Shown here in pieces: positions 33,660 through 42,024 of a stretch of 64,000 bases of DNA; within the stretch, counting starts at the first letter, position 1; each line of letters opens with the position of its first letter. The notes beneath the pieces were generated by a model that was not told where the DNA came from, ran no database searches, and worked only from the letters and a program-made list of their open reading frames with translations. Location: the NCBI GenBank assembly GCA_910577105.1, contig CAJTMB010000007.1, positions 52,012 to 116,011 on the forward strand, read 5' to 3'. This stretch comes from an uncultured Lachnospiraceae bacterium (GTDB lineage Bacteria; Bacillota; Clostridia; Lachnospirales; Lachnospiraceae). A program made the translations under genes and the position numbers.

Positions 33660-35195
33660 TTATCTCCAAAATCTCTGTTTTCCGCTGTTAAAATAGACTG
33701 CCTCCGCCAGATGGTTTACCGCAATCCGTTCTTTCCCGGCAAGGTCCGCAACCGTCCTCGCCAGTTTTATGACTTTATGATAACAGCGCACACTCATCTG
33801 CCCCGACTCAAAAACCTCCTCCAAAAAACGCTGTTCTCCGGCTCCAAGCTTACAATAGCGTTCCACCTCCCTGCCCGGCAGTTCCCCATTAAACTGCCAT
33901 GGACTTCCTCCATACCTGATTTTTTGTCTTTCCCTTGCCTCCATTACCCGTTCTCGTATCACTTCGGTTTTTTCACCCTTATTCTCCCTGTGAAAATCTT
34001 TTACCTGCACAGGCTCTGCCTCCGCAAAAATATCTATCCTGTCCAGAATCGGTCCGGAAATGCGTCCCAGATACCGCCTGATATCGGACTCCGTGCAGGT
34101 GCATCTGTTTCTGTCGGGATAATACCCGCAGGGACAGGGATTCATGGCACATACCAGCATAAAATCCGCCGGATACACATAAGTTCCCCCGCTCCGGGCA
34201 ATCTGCACCTGCTTCTCCTCCAGGGGCTGGCGCAATACCTCCAGTACCCTTTGGGAAAATTCCGGCATCTCATCCAGAAACAAAATGCCGCGATGGGAAA
34301 GCGACAACAGGCCGGGCTTGGGGATTCTTCCCCCTCCGGCCAGAGCCTGAGGGGAACTTGTATGATGCGGGGAAACAAAAGGACGCCCTGCCTTATGCTC
34401 CATCTCTTTTAATTTTCCCGCAATACTGTATATGCTGAAAACTTCCAGCTGCTCCGCATCCGAAAGCGGCGGCAGGATTTGGGGAATCCTTTCCGCAATC
34501 ATGGTTTTTCCCGTACCGGGAGCCCCCGCAATCATCAGGTGATGGAAACCGGCAGTTGCAATTTCCGCTGCCCTTTTTGCGCTTTCCTGTCCGTATACAT
34601 CCGCAAAATCCTGATTTTTCTCCACCGCCTTCCTGATGCTTTTCCCTTTGACAAACGGAGGAAAACAGTTATTCCTCTCCTCTCCCGAAGTCTGCACATA
34701 AGAAAGCAGTTTTTTGATATGCGGGATTCCTATCAGGGAAATTCCCGGCACCAGCCCGCATTCCTCTTCATTGGCCTCCGGCACCAGCATTGTTTTAATT
34801 CCTTTTTTCTGCAACGCAAGGGCAATGGGCAGAATGCCGTTAACCCGGTTTACTTCCCCGTTTAATGCCAGTTCTCCCAGAAAAGCAGTATCCTGCAAGG
34901 AATCCGCATTGCAAATCCCCATGCACGCCAAAAGTCCCGCCGCAATAGCCATATCATATCCCGAGCCTTCTTTTCGGATATCCGCCGGGGAAAGATTGAC
35001 GGTAATCTTTGCCACGGGAAGGGAAATACCGGCATTCTTGAGGGCAATCGTGACCCGCTCTTTTGCCTCCTTTACATCACCCGCGACACTGCCTACCAGT
35101 TCAAACCCCGGCAGCCCGCGGGATATATCCACCTCCACCCGGACAAGATACGCCTCCATGCCATGAAGGCCCCCTGCATAAACCGCACTAAACAT
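33660..35195 (-). CDS. comM: YifB/ComM family AAA ATPase
   Basis: 511 residues. ComM is a hexameric helicase that drives branch migration when transforming DNA is integrated. N-terminal Lon-S5-like domain (GMEAYLVRVEVDISRGLPGF), Walker A IAGAPGTGKTMIAER near 216, Walker B GILFLDEMPEF, arginine-finger region and the CNPCPCGYYPD zinc-like motif of Mg-chelatase relatives. The start ATG at 35195 follows AAGGAG. It lies upstream of dprA; a structured leader motif shared with hemZ lies about 80 bases before it. Confidence 0.95.
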   Translation of the reverse strand: MFSAVYAGGLHGMEAYLVRVEVDISRGLPGFELVGSVAGDVKEAKERVTIALKNAGISLPVAKITVNLSPADIRKEGSGYDMAIAAGLLACMGICNADSLQDTAFLGELALNGEVNRVNGILPIALALQKKGIKTMLVPEANEEECGLVPGISLIGIPHIKKLLSYVQTSGEERNNCFPPFVKGKSIRKAVEKNQDFADVYGQESAKRAAEIATAGFHHLMIAGAPGTGKTMIAERIPQILPPLSDAEQLEVFSIYSIAGKLKEMEHKAGRPFVSPHHTSSPQALAGGGRIPKPGLLSLSHRGILFLDEMPEFSQRVLEVLRQPLEEKQVQIARSGGTYVYPADFMLVCAMNPCPCGYYPDRNRCTCTESDIRRYLGRISGPILDRIDIFAEAEPVQVKDFHRENKGEKTEVIRERVMEARERQKIRYGGSPWQFNGELPGREVERYCKLGAGEQRFLEEVFESGQMSVRCYHKVIKLARTVADLAGKERIAVNHLAEAVYFNSGKQRFWR

Positions 35196-35262
35196 TTAAA
35201 ACTCCTTTCCTTCCTGCATACAGACGTTTCCCAAATGCAAGAAAATCTGCTGCACAGACATA

Positions 35263-35323
35263 GAACTTCTTCCCTAAATGCCCTTTGGCATGAGTAAAAA
35301 TTCCCAAAGGAAATTAGAAGTCC
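35263..35323 (-). ncRNA. Structured leader element before comM
   Basis: 61-nt element on the minus strand. The ends GGACTTCT and AGAAGTTC pair (one G-U). Inside are two small hairpins, TTCC-TTTG-GGAA and ATGCC-AAAG-GGCAT. Their loops and flanks contain CCTTTGG and CCAAAGG, which are exactly complementary, so a kissing or alternative pairing is possible. The second hairpin with flanks is identical over 20 bases to the hemZ leader. No known riboswitch class is recognised. Confidence 0.45.
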
Positions 35324-35395
35324 TTTTACCGCTTTGTAATATATAATTTTAGTAATCAGGAAAATATGGGAAATGTTCCCGGAATAAAAGAATCA

Positions 35396-35420
35396 GGCAG
35401 CCGGCCGGATGCCGGCCGCC
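35396..35420 (-). terminator. Terminator after pilT
   Basis: GGCGGCCGGC-ATCC-GGCCGGCTGCC stem-loop followed on the minus strand by TGATTCTTTTATT. It starts 10 bases after the pilT stop. Confidence 0.75.
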
Positions 35421-35429
35421 AATTGTTTA

Positions 35430-36485
35430 TCAGATTTTGTTTTCCATGCCGTCCGGGTCCTGCGCAAACTGAATTGCCATTTCCCGGCTGATACGTCCGT
35501 TATAATAAAGCTGCTGAATTGCTTCATCCATGGTAATCATACCCATTTTACGGTTGGTCTGCATAACAGACGTGAGCTGATGGGATTTGCCCTCCCGAAT
35601 CAGGTTGCGCACCGCATGATTGGCATGCATTACTTCAAATGCCGCCGCCCTTCCCGTACCATCTATCGTAGGTATCAGCTGCTGGGATACAACCGCCTCC
35701 AATACATTGGAAAGCTGTACTTTAACCTGTTGCTGCTGATGGGGCGGAAAAACATCAATTACCCTGTCCACGGTGCTTGCCGCTCCAATCGTATGCAGTG
35801 TGGACAACACAAGATGTCCTGTTTCCGCTGCCGTAATGGCAACACTGATGGTTTCCAAATCCCTCATCTCTCCTACCAAAATGACATCGGGGTCTTCACG
35901 CAGGGCTGCGCGAAGCGCGTTTGCATAATTTTCGGTATCCAGACCTATCTCCCTCTGGTTCACCATCGCCATTTTATGCTGATGCAGGTATTCAATCGGG
36001 TCCTCCAATGTAATGACATGGGCATCCCTGCCGTTATTTATCTTATCAATAATAGCAGCAAGTGTGGTGGACTTACCGCTTCCGGTCGGTCCGGTAACCA
36101 GAACAAGGCCTCTTTTCCTCTGATATAAATCTATAACCGAGTCCGGAACGCCCAGTTCTTCCGGTGAAGGCACTTTTGTTCCTACGAGACGAAAGGCAAG
36201 CGCTGCAGAGCCCCTTTGTTTATATGCATTTACACGGTAACGCCCCAAATCCGAAATAGAAAAAGACATATCATATTCGCCGTTCTCCTCAAATTTGTTC
36301 CGCTGGGTTTCCGTCATAATCTCCAACACAATTTCCAAAGTATCGGCAGGTAAAAGCCTGTTATAATTTGTCATCGTTATGAGTTTGCCGTTTACCCTCA
36401 TCTTAGGCGGAATCCCTACCGTAATATGTACGTCCGACGCCCCCGCTGTTTTTGCTTCCTCCAATATCCCTCTGATATTAGGCAT
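35430..36485 (-). CDS. pilT: Type IV pilus retraction ATPase PilT
   Basis: 351-residue hexameric ATPase that depolymerises type IV pili and so drives twitching motility and DNA uptake. Walker A GPTGSGKSTTLAAIID near 128, the Asp box (VITLEDPIEYLH), Walker B ILVGEMRDLETI, the His box (GHLVLSTLHT) and the AIRNLIRE-like AVRNLIREGK retraction motif are present. No other pilus gene is adjacent, and its neighbours are comM and sigK. Confidence 0.95.
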   Translation of the reverse strand: MPNIRGILEEAKTAGASDVHITVGIPPKMRVNGKLITMTNYNRLLPADTLEIVLEIMTETQRNKFEENGEYDMSFSISDLGRYRVNAYKQRGSAALAFRLVGTKVPSPEELGVPDSVIDLYQRKRGLVLVTGPTGSGKSTTLAAIIDKINNGRDAHVITLEDPIEYLHQHKMAMVNQREIGLDTENYANALRAALREDPDVILVGEMRDLETISVAITAAETGHLVLSTLHTIGAASTVDRVIDVFPPHQQQQVKVQLSNVLEAVVSQQLIPTIDGTGRAAAFEVMHANHAVRNLIREGKSHQLTSVMQTNRKMGMITMDEAIQQLYYNGRISREMAIQFAQDPDGMENKI

Positions 36486-36596
36486 AATTTACTCTCCTCG
36501 CCTTCGCCTGTAGTATATGGCCATTCAGCCCTTTCCTTTCCAGAATAAGGACATTATATCACATGCAACCCCTTATTTCAATTACAGATAATTTTA

Positions 36597-36767
36597 CATT
36601 TTGCACGGCGGCGTCCGGGGCGTGCATTTGATTCCATAAAGGACCGTGTAAAAACGCCGGCCCTTGGAGGTTGTTTTTCAACCTCCTATGTGCCGTTGCG
36701 TTTTTACCCGAGCGGGAGCGCGTCCTGTTGGAACAAATACACGCCCCGGACGCCGCCATGCAAAATG
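36597..36767. repeat. Long palindromic repeat, copy E
   Basis: 171-bp copy in the 373-bp gap between pilT and sigK. The arms CATTTTGCACGGCGGCGTCC and complement contain several G-C changes relative to copies C and D that are matched on the other arm (for example GTCCGGGGC opposite GCCCCGGAC). The rest of the gap holds the sigK terminator. Confidence 0.87.
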
Positions 36768-36793
36768 ACCCCTGCGTTAAAAAGTGGTTAATG

Positions 36794-36850
36794 AAAAAAC
36801 AGCAATAAAGTAAGTTTATTCCTTTCACAGCTTCCCTTACTTTATCACTG
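36794..36850 (-). terminator. Terminator of sigK
   Basis: Stem CAGTGATAAAGTAAG with CTTACTTTATTGCTG (two imperfect pairs), a 21-base loop, then TTTTTT on the minus strand. It begins 9 bases after the sigK stop codon. Confidence 0.75.
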
Positions 36851-36858
36851 TCAGACGT

Positions 36859-37506
36859 CTAATTTTTTATTTCGTTTTCTTCCATCTTTGCCCGCAGCTT
36901 CTGTAATGCTTTTTTTTCAATCCTTGATACATAACTGCGTGAAATGCCGAGCCTTTTACCGATATCGCTTTGGGTGGCTTCCACTCCGGTGGTGATTCCA
37001 TACCGCAAAAACAATATTTCTTTTTCCCTGTCCGAAAGACACTCATCCAGCAGGTAAAACATTTTTTTCATGTTCTCATACAGGGAAATCCTGTCTACCA
37101 CATCAAGCTGTTGTCCTTCAATGACATCCAGCAGATTAATTTCATTGCCTTCTTTGTCAGTTCCTATGGGTTCATACAGGGATACTTCCCTGGCGATTTT
37201 TTTTCTGGCACGAAGCATCATCAAAAGTTCATTATCTATGCACCGGCAGGCATAAGTGGCAAGTTTGCCTTTGCCCGCATCAAAAGTATCCACTGCCTTT
37301 ATCAGTCCTATAGTGCCGATGGATATCAAATCCTCCATGTCCTCTTCCACATTCTGGTACTTTTTTGCGATATGCGCTACCAGCCGTAAGTTACGCTCTA
37401 TCAATATTTCTTTTGCACTTACGGCTTCTTCACTGCTTCCCTCTTGCAGCATCCGAATATAACAGGCTTCTTCCTCTGAGGACAAAGGCTTCTTAAATGT
37501 TTTCAA
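36859..37506 (-). CDS. sigK: Sporulation sigma factor SigK
   Basis: 215-residue sigma-70 family factor that directs late mother-cell transcription during sporulation. Typical blocks: LIERNLRLVAHIAKKYQN, EDLISIGTIGLIKAVDTF, LATYACRCIDNELLMMLR, and a C-terminal HTH (LGISRSYVSRIEKKAL). The protein begins MKTFKKPLSSEEE, which aligns with the mature form: the roughly 20-residue hydrophobic pro-sequence of Bacillus pro-SigK is absent. The gene is also uninterrupted, so no skin element has to be excised. A terminator follows. It is the clearest sign that the organism forms spores. Confidence 0.93.
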   Translation of the reverse strand: MKTFKKPLSSEEEACYIRMLQEGSSEEAVSAKEILIERNLRLVAHIAKKYQNVEEDMEDLISIGTIGLIKAVDTFDAGKGKLATYACRCIDNELLMMLRARKKIAREVSLYEPIGTDKEGNEINLLDVIEGQQLDVVDRISLYENMKKMFYLLDECLSDREKEILFLRYGITTGVEATQSDIGKRLGISRSYVSRIEKKALQKLRAKMEENEIKN

Positions 37507-37579
37507 GACAAACCCCCAAAGCAGATTTATTATATTCTATGTGCAAATTAAGATTCTAGTGCCTTTCCACCCATCTTTC

Positions 37580-38737
37580 CTAAAGCAAAAACTGTGCCAT
37601 CACAAAATTGGCGACATCCAGCCCCTTTTCGGTAAGCGCCACTGACGCACCATCCGTCAAAAGCCCCTTCTTTACGTTTTCTCCAATCACGTTCCCGTAA
37701 ACCTCATCCATGGTAACGCCAAATTCCTTTTGAAAAACCTCCTTTTGCACTCCCTGCACCATTCGCAGCCCCAGAAACATAAACTCCTCCATCTGTTCTT
37801 TTGGGGATAAAAAAATTTCCTCTGCAACTTTGCAGTCCCTTTCGCAATATTCTTTTAAATTGGACACATTCCGAAAACGGGTGTTTTCCACAAGGGAAGA
37901 AGCCCCCAGTCCAAATCCTGCATAATTTCCCCTTTTCCAGTAAACCAGGTTATGCTTGCATTCCCATCCCGGAAAACTGTAATTTGAAATCTCGTACCTT
38001 TGATATCCTGCTGTCTGAAGTATCTGTCTGGTCAGTTCATACATCTTGCACTCCTCTTCTTCGGATGGAAGATGCTCCTGTTTATCGCCTGTCCTTTCCA
38101 TCTCTGCCTTTTCTCTCCCGTACAGTTCATAAAAAGGCGTTCCCTCTTCCACAATCAGGCCGTACGCTGAGAAATGGGATGGACGGGGCCGCAGTACCAG
38201 CATTCTTTTTAACGTTTCCCCGTAGTTATCAAGCGTCTGCCCCGGCAAAGCTGTCATAATATCAATATTGATATTGGTAAATCCTGCTTCCCACGCATAC
38301 TTATATGTTTCCAAAAAATCTTCGTATGTGTGGACTCTTCCTAAAAGCTGAAGTTCACCGTCGTCTGTCGACTGCAAGCCGATACTCAGTCTGTTGATAC
38401 CTGCCTCCCTGTATAAGGACAATGCCTCCCTGTCAACGGTTCCCGGATTCACTTCTATGGAAATTTCCGCATCTTTGTCCAGCAGATAAGACGCCCTGAC
38501 CGTCTCCATAACATCACGGATTCTTTCCGGCAGAACCACGGAAGGAGTCCCACCCCCGATATACACGCTCATCACACAATAGTCTTTATATTTGACAGAT
38601 TCCATTGCAATTTCCTTCAGAAGCACCTGCATATATTCTTCCTGTTTCTGCCTGTCTGCCACACCGGATAGGAAATCACAATAGTTGCATTTTTTAACGC
38701 AAAAGGGTATGTGGACATAGATACTCAATGTTTTCAT
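37580..38737 (-). CDS. hemW: Radical SAM heme chaperone HemW
   Basis: 385 residues. HemW binds heme and a [4Fe-4S] cluster and inserts heme into respiratory enzymes; it was long annotated as HemN. The motif CVKKCNYCDF (CxxxCxxC, without the fourth Cys of HemN) is diagnostic, with YIGGGTPSVV, INRLSIGLQSTDD and a HemN_C domain at the end. The start at 38737 lies 8 bases after the lepA stop codon, as in many Firmicutes; an upstream ATG at 38758 inside lepA is less likely. Confidence 0.94.
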   Translation of the reverse strand: MKTLSIYVHIPFCVKKCNYCDFLSGVADRQKQEEYMQVLLKEIAMESVKYKDYCVMSVYIGGGTPSVVLPERIRDVMETVRASYLLDKDAEISIEVNPGTVDREALSLYREAGINRLSIGLQSTDDGELQLLGRVHTYEDFLETYKYAWEAGFTNINIDIMTALPGQTLDNYGETLKRMLVLRPRPSHFSAYGLIVEEGTPFYELYGREKAEMERTGDKQEHLPSEEEECKMYELTRQILQTAGYQRYEISNYSFPGWECKHNLVYWKRGNYAGFGLGASSLVENTRFRNVSNLKEYCERDCKVAEEIFLSPKEQMEEFMFLGLRMVQGVQKEVFQKEFGVTMDEVYGNVIGENVKKGLLTDGASVALTEKGLDVANFVMAQFLL

Positions 38738-38744
38738 GGGCTGC

Positions 38745-40562
38745 CTATTTCCTGTCATCCAGTTTCAAGACACTCATAAATGCCTTCTGGGGAATTTCTA
38801 CATTGCCAATCTGGCGCATTCTCTTTTTTCCCTCTTTCTGCTTTTCGAGGAGTTTCTTCTTTCTGGTAATATCACCGCCATAACACTTGGCAAGCACATC
38901 CTTGCGCATGGCTTTTACGGTTTCACGTGCTATAATCTTACCCCCTACCGCTGCCTGAATGGGAATCTCAAACAAATGACGTGGAATTTCATCCTTGAGT
39001 TTCTCACACATTTTTCTGCCGCGCTCATAAGCGCTGTCTGCATGTACAATAAAAGAAAGGGCGTCCACTTCCTCCCTGTTGATTAATATATCCAGCTTTA
39101 CAAGTTTGCTTGTCTCATACCCTTTCAAATCGTAATCAAACGAAGCATATCCCCTGGAACGGGATTTTAAGGCGTCAAAAAAATCATAGATAATTTCATT
39201 TAATGGAAGCTCATATCTGATTAATGCCCTGGTTTCTTCCATATATTCCATTCCCAGATACCTTCCCCTTCGCTCCTGACAGAGTTCCATAATCGGACCA
39301 ATAAATTCGGTAGTCACCATAATTTCGGCACTGACTATGGGCTCTTCCATATATTCTATCACGGAAGGGTCCGGCAGATTAGCCGGATTGGTCAGCTCGA
39401 TAACTTCCCCGTCTGTCTTGTGCACTTTATATACTACACCGGGCGCCGTTGTCACCAGGTCGAGATTGTATTCCCTCTCCATCCGCTCCTGAATTACCTC
39501 CAGATGCAGCAGTCCCAAAAAGCCGCATCTGAAACCGAAGCCCAGTGCAATAGAGGTTTCCGGCTCATAGTTCAGGGAAGCATCATTTAACCGGAGTTTT
39601 TCCAGTGCATCCCGCAAATCAGGATACTTGGCCCCGTCCGCCGGATACATACCGCAATATACCATGGAATTCACTTTTTTGTACCCCGGCAAAGGCTCTT
39701 TACATGGTCTTTCGTTGTCCGTGACCGTATCTCCCACTGCCGTTTCCATGACATTTTTGATGGAAGCAGTAATATACCCCACCATGCCGGCAGACAGTTC
39801 TTCACAGGGAATAAACTGCCCTGCCCCGAAATATCCCACTTCCACAACTTCCTCCACGGCCCCGGTGGCCATCATTCTGATGACGGTTCCCTTTCTGACA
39901 CTGCCTTCCTTTATCCGCACAAAAACTATAACGCCTTTGTAAGAATCGTAAACCGAATCAAAGATAAGCGCCTGCAAAGGCGCATTGGCATCCCCATGGG
40001 GCGCCGGTATCTTTTGAACCACAGCCTCCAGCACTTCTTCAATGCCAATCCCGCTTTTTGCGGAAATAAGCGGGGCATCCTGTGCCTCAATACCAATCAC
40101 ATCCTCTATTTCTTCTATGACCTTCTGCGGCTGGGCGCTTGGCAAATCTATCTTGTTGATAACCGGAAACACATCCAGGTTATGGTCCAAGGCAAGATAG
40201 ACATTTGCAAGAGTCTGTGCCTCGATGCCCTGTGCTGCATCCACCACCAGAATCGCGCCGTCACAGGCTGCAAGAGAACGGCTTACCTCATAATTAAAAT
40301 CCACATGTCCCGGTGTATCAATCAGGTTAAAAATATATTCTTCACCATCCGAAGCTTTGTAAACGGTGCGTACCGCCTGTGCCTTAATGGTAATGCCCCT
40401 CTCCCTCTCCAAATCCATATTATCCAGTACTTGTGCCTGCATCTCCCTGCTGGTCAGAAGCCCCGTCTTTTCGATAATCCGGTCAGCCAGGGTGGATTTT
40501 CCGTGGTCTATATGGGCAACAATACAAAAGTTGCGAATCTTGCTCTGGTCAATACTTGGCAT
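38745..40562 (-). CDS. lepA: Elongation factor 4 (LepA)
   Basis: 605-residue translational GTPase that acts on stalled or newly assembled ribosomes. G1 motif AHIDHGKST, effector ERGITIKAQ, G3 DTPGHVDF, G4 NKIDLP, then domains II, III, V and the LepA-specific C-terminal domain (YGGDITRKKKLLEKQKEGKK). Normal length. Head of the lepA-hemW operon. Confidence 0.97.
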   Translation of the reverse strand: MPSIDQSKIRNFCIVAHIDHGKSTLADRIIEKTGLLTSREMQAQVLDNMDLERERGITIKAQAVRTVYKASDGEEYIFNLIDTPGHVDFNYEVSRSLAACDGAILVVDAAQGIEAQTLANVYLALDHNLDVFPVINKIDLPSAQPQKVIEEIEDVIGIEAQDAPLISAKSGIGIEEVLEAVVQKIPAPHGDANAPLQALIFDSVYDSYKGVIVFVRIKEGSVRKGTVIRMMATGAVEEVVEVGYFGAGQFIPCEELSAGMVGYITASIKNVMETAVGDTVTDNERPCKEPLPGYKKVNSMVYCGMYPADGAKYPDLRDALEKLRLNDASLNYEPETSIALGFGFRCGFLGLLHLEVIQERMEREYNLDLVTTAPGVVYKVHKTDGEVIELTNPANLPDPSVIEYMEEPIVSAEIMVTTEFIGPIMELCQERRGRYLGMEYMEETRALIRYELPLNEIIYDFFDALKSRSRGYASFDYDLKGYETSKLVKLDILINREEVDALSFIVHADSAYERGRKMCEKLKDEIPRHLFEIPIQAAVGGKIIARETVKAMRKDVLAKCYGGDITRKKKLLEKQKEGKKRMRQIGNVEIPQKAFMSVLKLDDRK

Positions 40563-40687
40563 ATCTAAAATCCTCTCTGTATATTCTGCAAAACAGGCAG
40601 ACCGTCTGGCCTGCCTATCACTGCGACTTGCTTTTTGTTACCGGTATAACTGTCTGCACATGCGCACAGACATGTTTTCCATCTGCT

Positions 40688-41914
40688 TTATTGCTCGTAA
40701 ATCATATCCCTGTACCACTTCAGACACCCTTTATATGCATCATAAATCTGGTCCATGCTGAGATTATGCACAATCATAAGGCGGGATACTTCCTGCCAGT
40801 CTGCATTTTCATAACGGGATATAAATTCCTGAACCAGTGCAAAAGGTCCCTTCTTCTCTATCAGCGCATCCCGTATATTTTTGGATACCTGCACAATTTT
40901 AAGCGCTTCTTCCATGGGAACATCCAAAATAACATCCAATACGGAAAAAAGCCCCATCAAAAACAACTCTGATGACTGTATTGCCAGAGAAAATGCCGGC
41001 GCCAGATTTTCCGCAAACTTTGCACGAAGCAGGGACAACCTTGTGATTTCATTGGGTTTGTCCGTGTAGAGCTCTCCTGCCACCGCAGTCGTCAGCCACT
41101 TTCTCAATTCTTTCTCTCCCAGCATGGCAGCCGCATGACGAATGGACGTAATCTGGGAATTCACCGTCATCCTGTTTACCATCTTAAGCAGGGAAATGAC
41201 CAGTGCGGTATCCCTGCCGATTACATCTGCCGCCTCTGTCAGTTCAAAATCCGGGCTGTTGACCATGTTGAGCAGCTGGATATAATTAACCTTCAGCGCT
41301 GAAACATCATGCTGCCCCTTGTTGATGGGCACACGGAAAAACTTACCTTCATAAAACTGGTAACCGCCTTCTTCTTTCAGTTTTTCAAATATTTCCGCGC
41401 TGTCAATATTTCCGGCGCATAATTTTATATTGGGATATCTTTTGCTGAAATATACCCTTGCCTTGGAAATATCAATTTTTTTATGGTCCAAAAACATATA
41501 GTCCATAAGCAAAAGAATCTCTCTGTATTCCTCAAACTTTGCCACTTCCAGCTTACGCATTGCCAGTCTGTATCCCATGTTCTTTAACTCTCTCAGTCTT
41601 CGGACGTACATTTCCTCAGGAGGAATGGAATTGTCCATGAGGAGAACCAGTCTTTCATGCGGTGCATCACACTGCTCATCCATATCGGAAAATACAGATA
41701 TGTTTCCTATGGGGACAAACACTTCCGCCTCTTCTGAAAGGGTTTCAATGCCCATACTCTGGATAAGTTCCAATCCATCCACATGCGCCGCACCGTCATG
41801 CATCCCGGTACCAAGCAGGCTCGGATTCAGAAAATAATTCTTTTTCTGTGTGAATAAAGAATAGGCACTGACAGCCATATTCTCGTCAAATAAAGGAATT
41901 AATGTTACAAGCAT
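40688..41914 (-). CDS. EAL-HDOD domain signalling protein (YuxH-like)
   Basis: 408 residues. The N-terminal 200 are a degenerate EAL fold (LTL-like LVTLIPLFDENMAVSAYSLF start, LMDYMFLDHKKIDISKARVY, FYEGKFFRVP end) without the catalytic EAL metal residues, so c-di-GMP hydrolysis is not expected. The C-terminal 200 are an HDOD domain (QLLNMVNSPDFELTEAADVI, ISLLKMVNRMTV). Such proteins act as c-di-GMP effectors or assembly factors. The ATG at 41914 follows AAGGAGAG; the longer frame from 42043 lacks a site. It lies next to the fibre locus, which makes a link to biofilm control tempting. Confidence 0.85.
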   Translation of the reverse strand: MLVTLIPLFDENMAVSAYSLFTQKKNYFLNPSLLGTGMHDGAAHVDGLELIQSMGIETLSEEAEVFVPIGNISVFSDMDEQCDAPHERLVLLMDNSIPPEEMYVRRLRELKNMGYRLAMRKLEVAKFEEYREILLLMDYMFLDHKKIDISKARVYFSKRYPNIKLCAGNIDSAEIFEKLKEEGGYQFYEGKFFRVPINKGQHDVSALKVNYIQLLNMVNSPDFELTEAADVIGRDTALVISLLKMVNRMTVNSQITSIRHAAAMLGEKELRKWLTTAVAGELYTDKPNEITRLSLLRAKFAENLAPAFSLAIQSSELFLMGLFSVLDVILDVPMEEALKIVQVSKNIRDALIEKKGPFALVQEFISRYENADWQEVSRLMIVHNLSMDQIYDAYKGCLKWYRDMIYEQ

Positions 41915-42024
41915 AGGTCTTTTCTCTCTCCTTTTATGTAGCATTTTGTCTGGTATTTCTGTATTTCCCTTATTATAACACACTAAACGTGCATTTGCAC
42001 ATATATTCTTACATATCTTTTTTA

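Noticed and set aside
36859..37506. sigK split by a skin-like prophage
   Set aside because: The frame is continuous from start to HTH and ends with a terminator; no interruption is seen.
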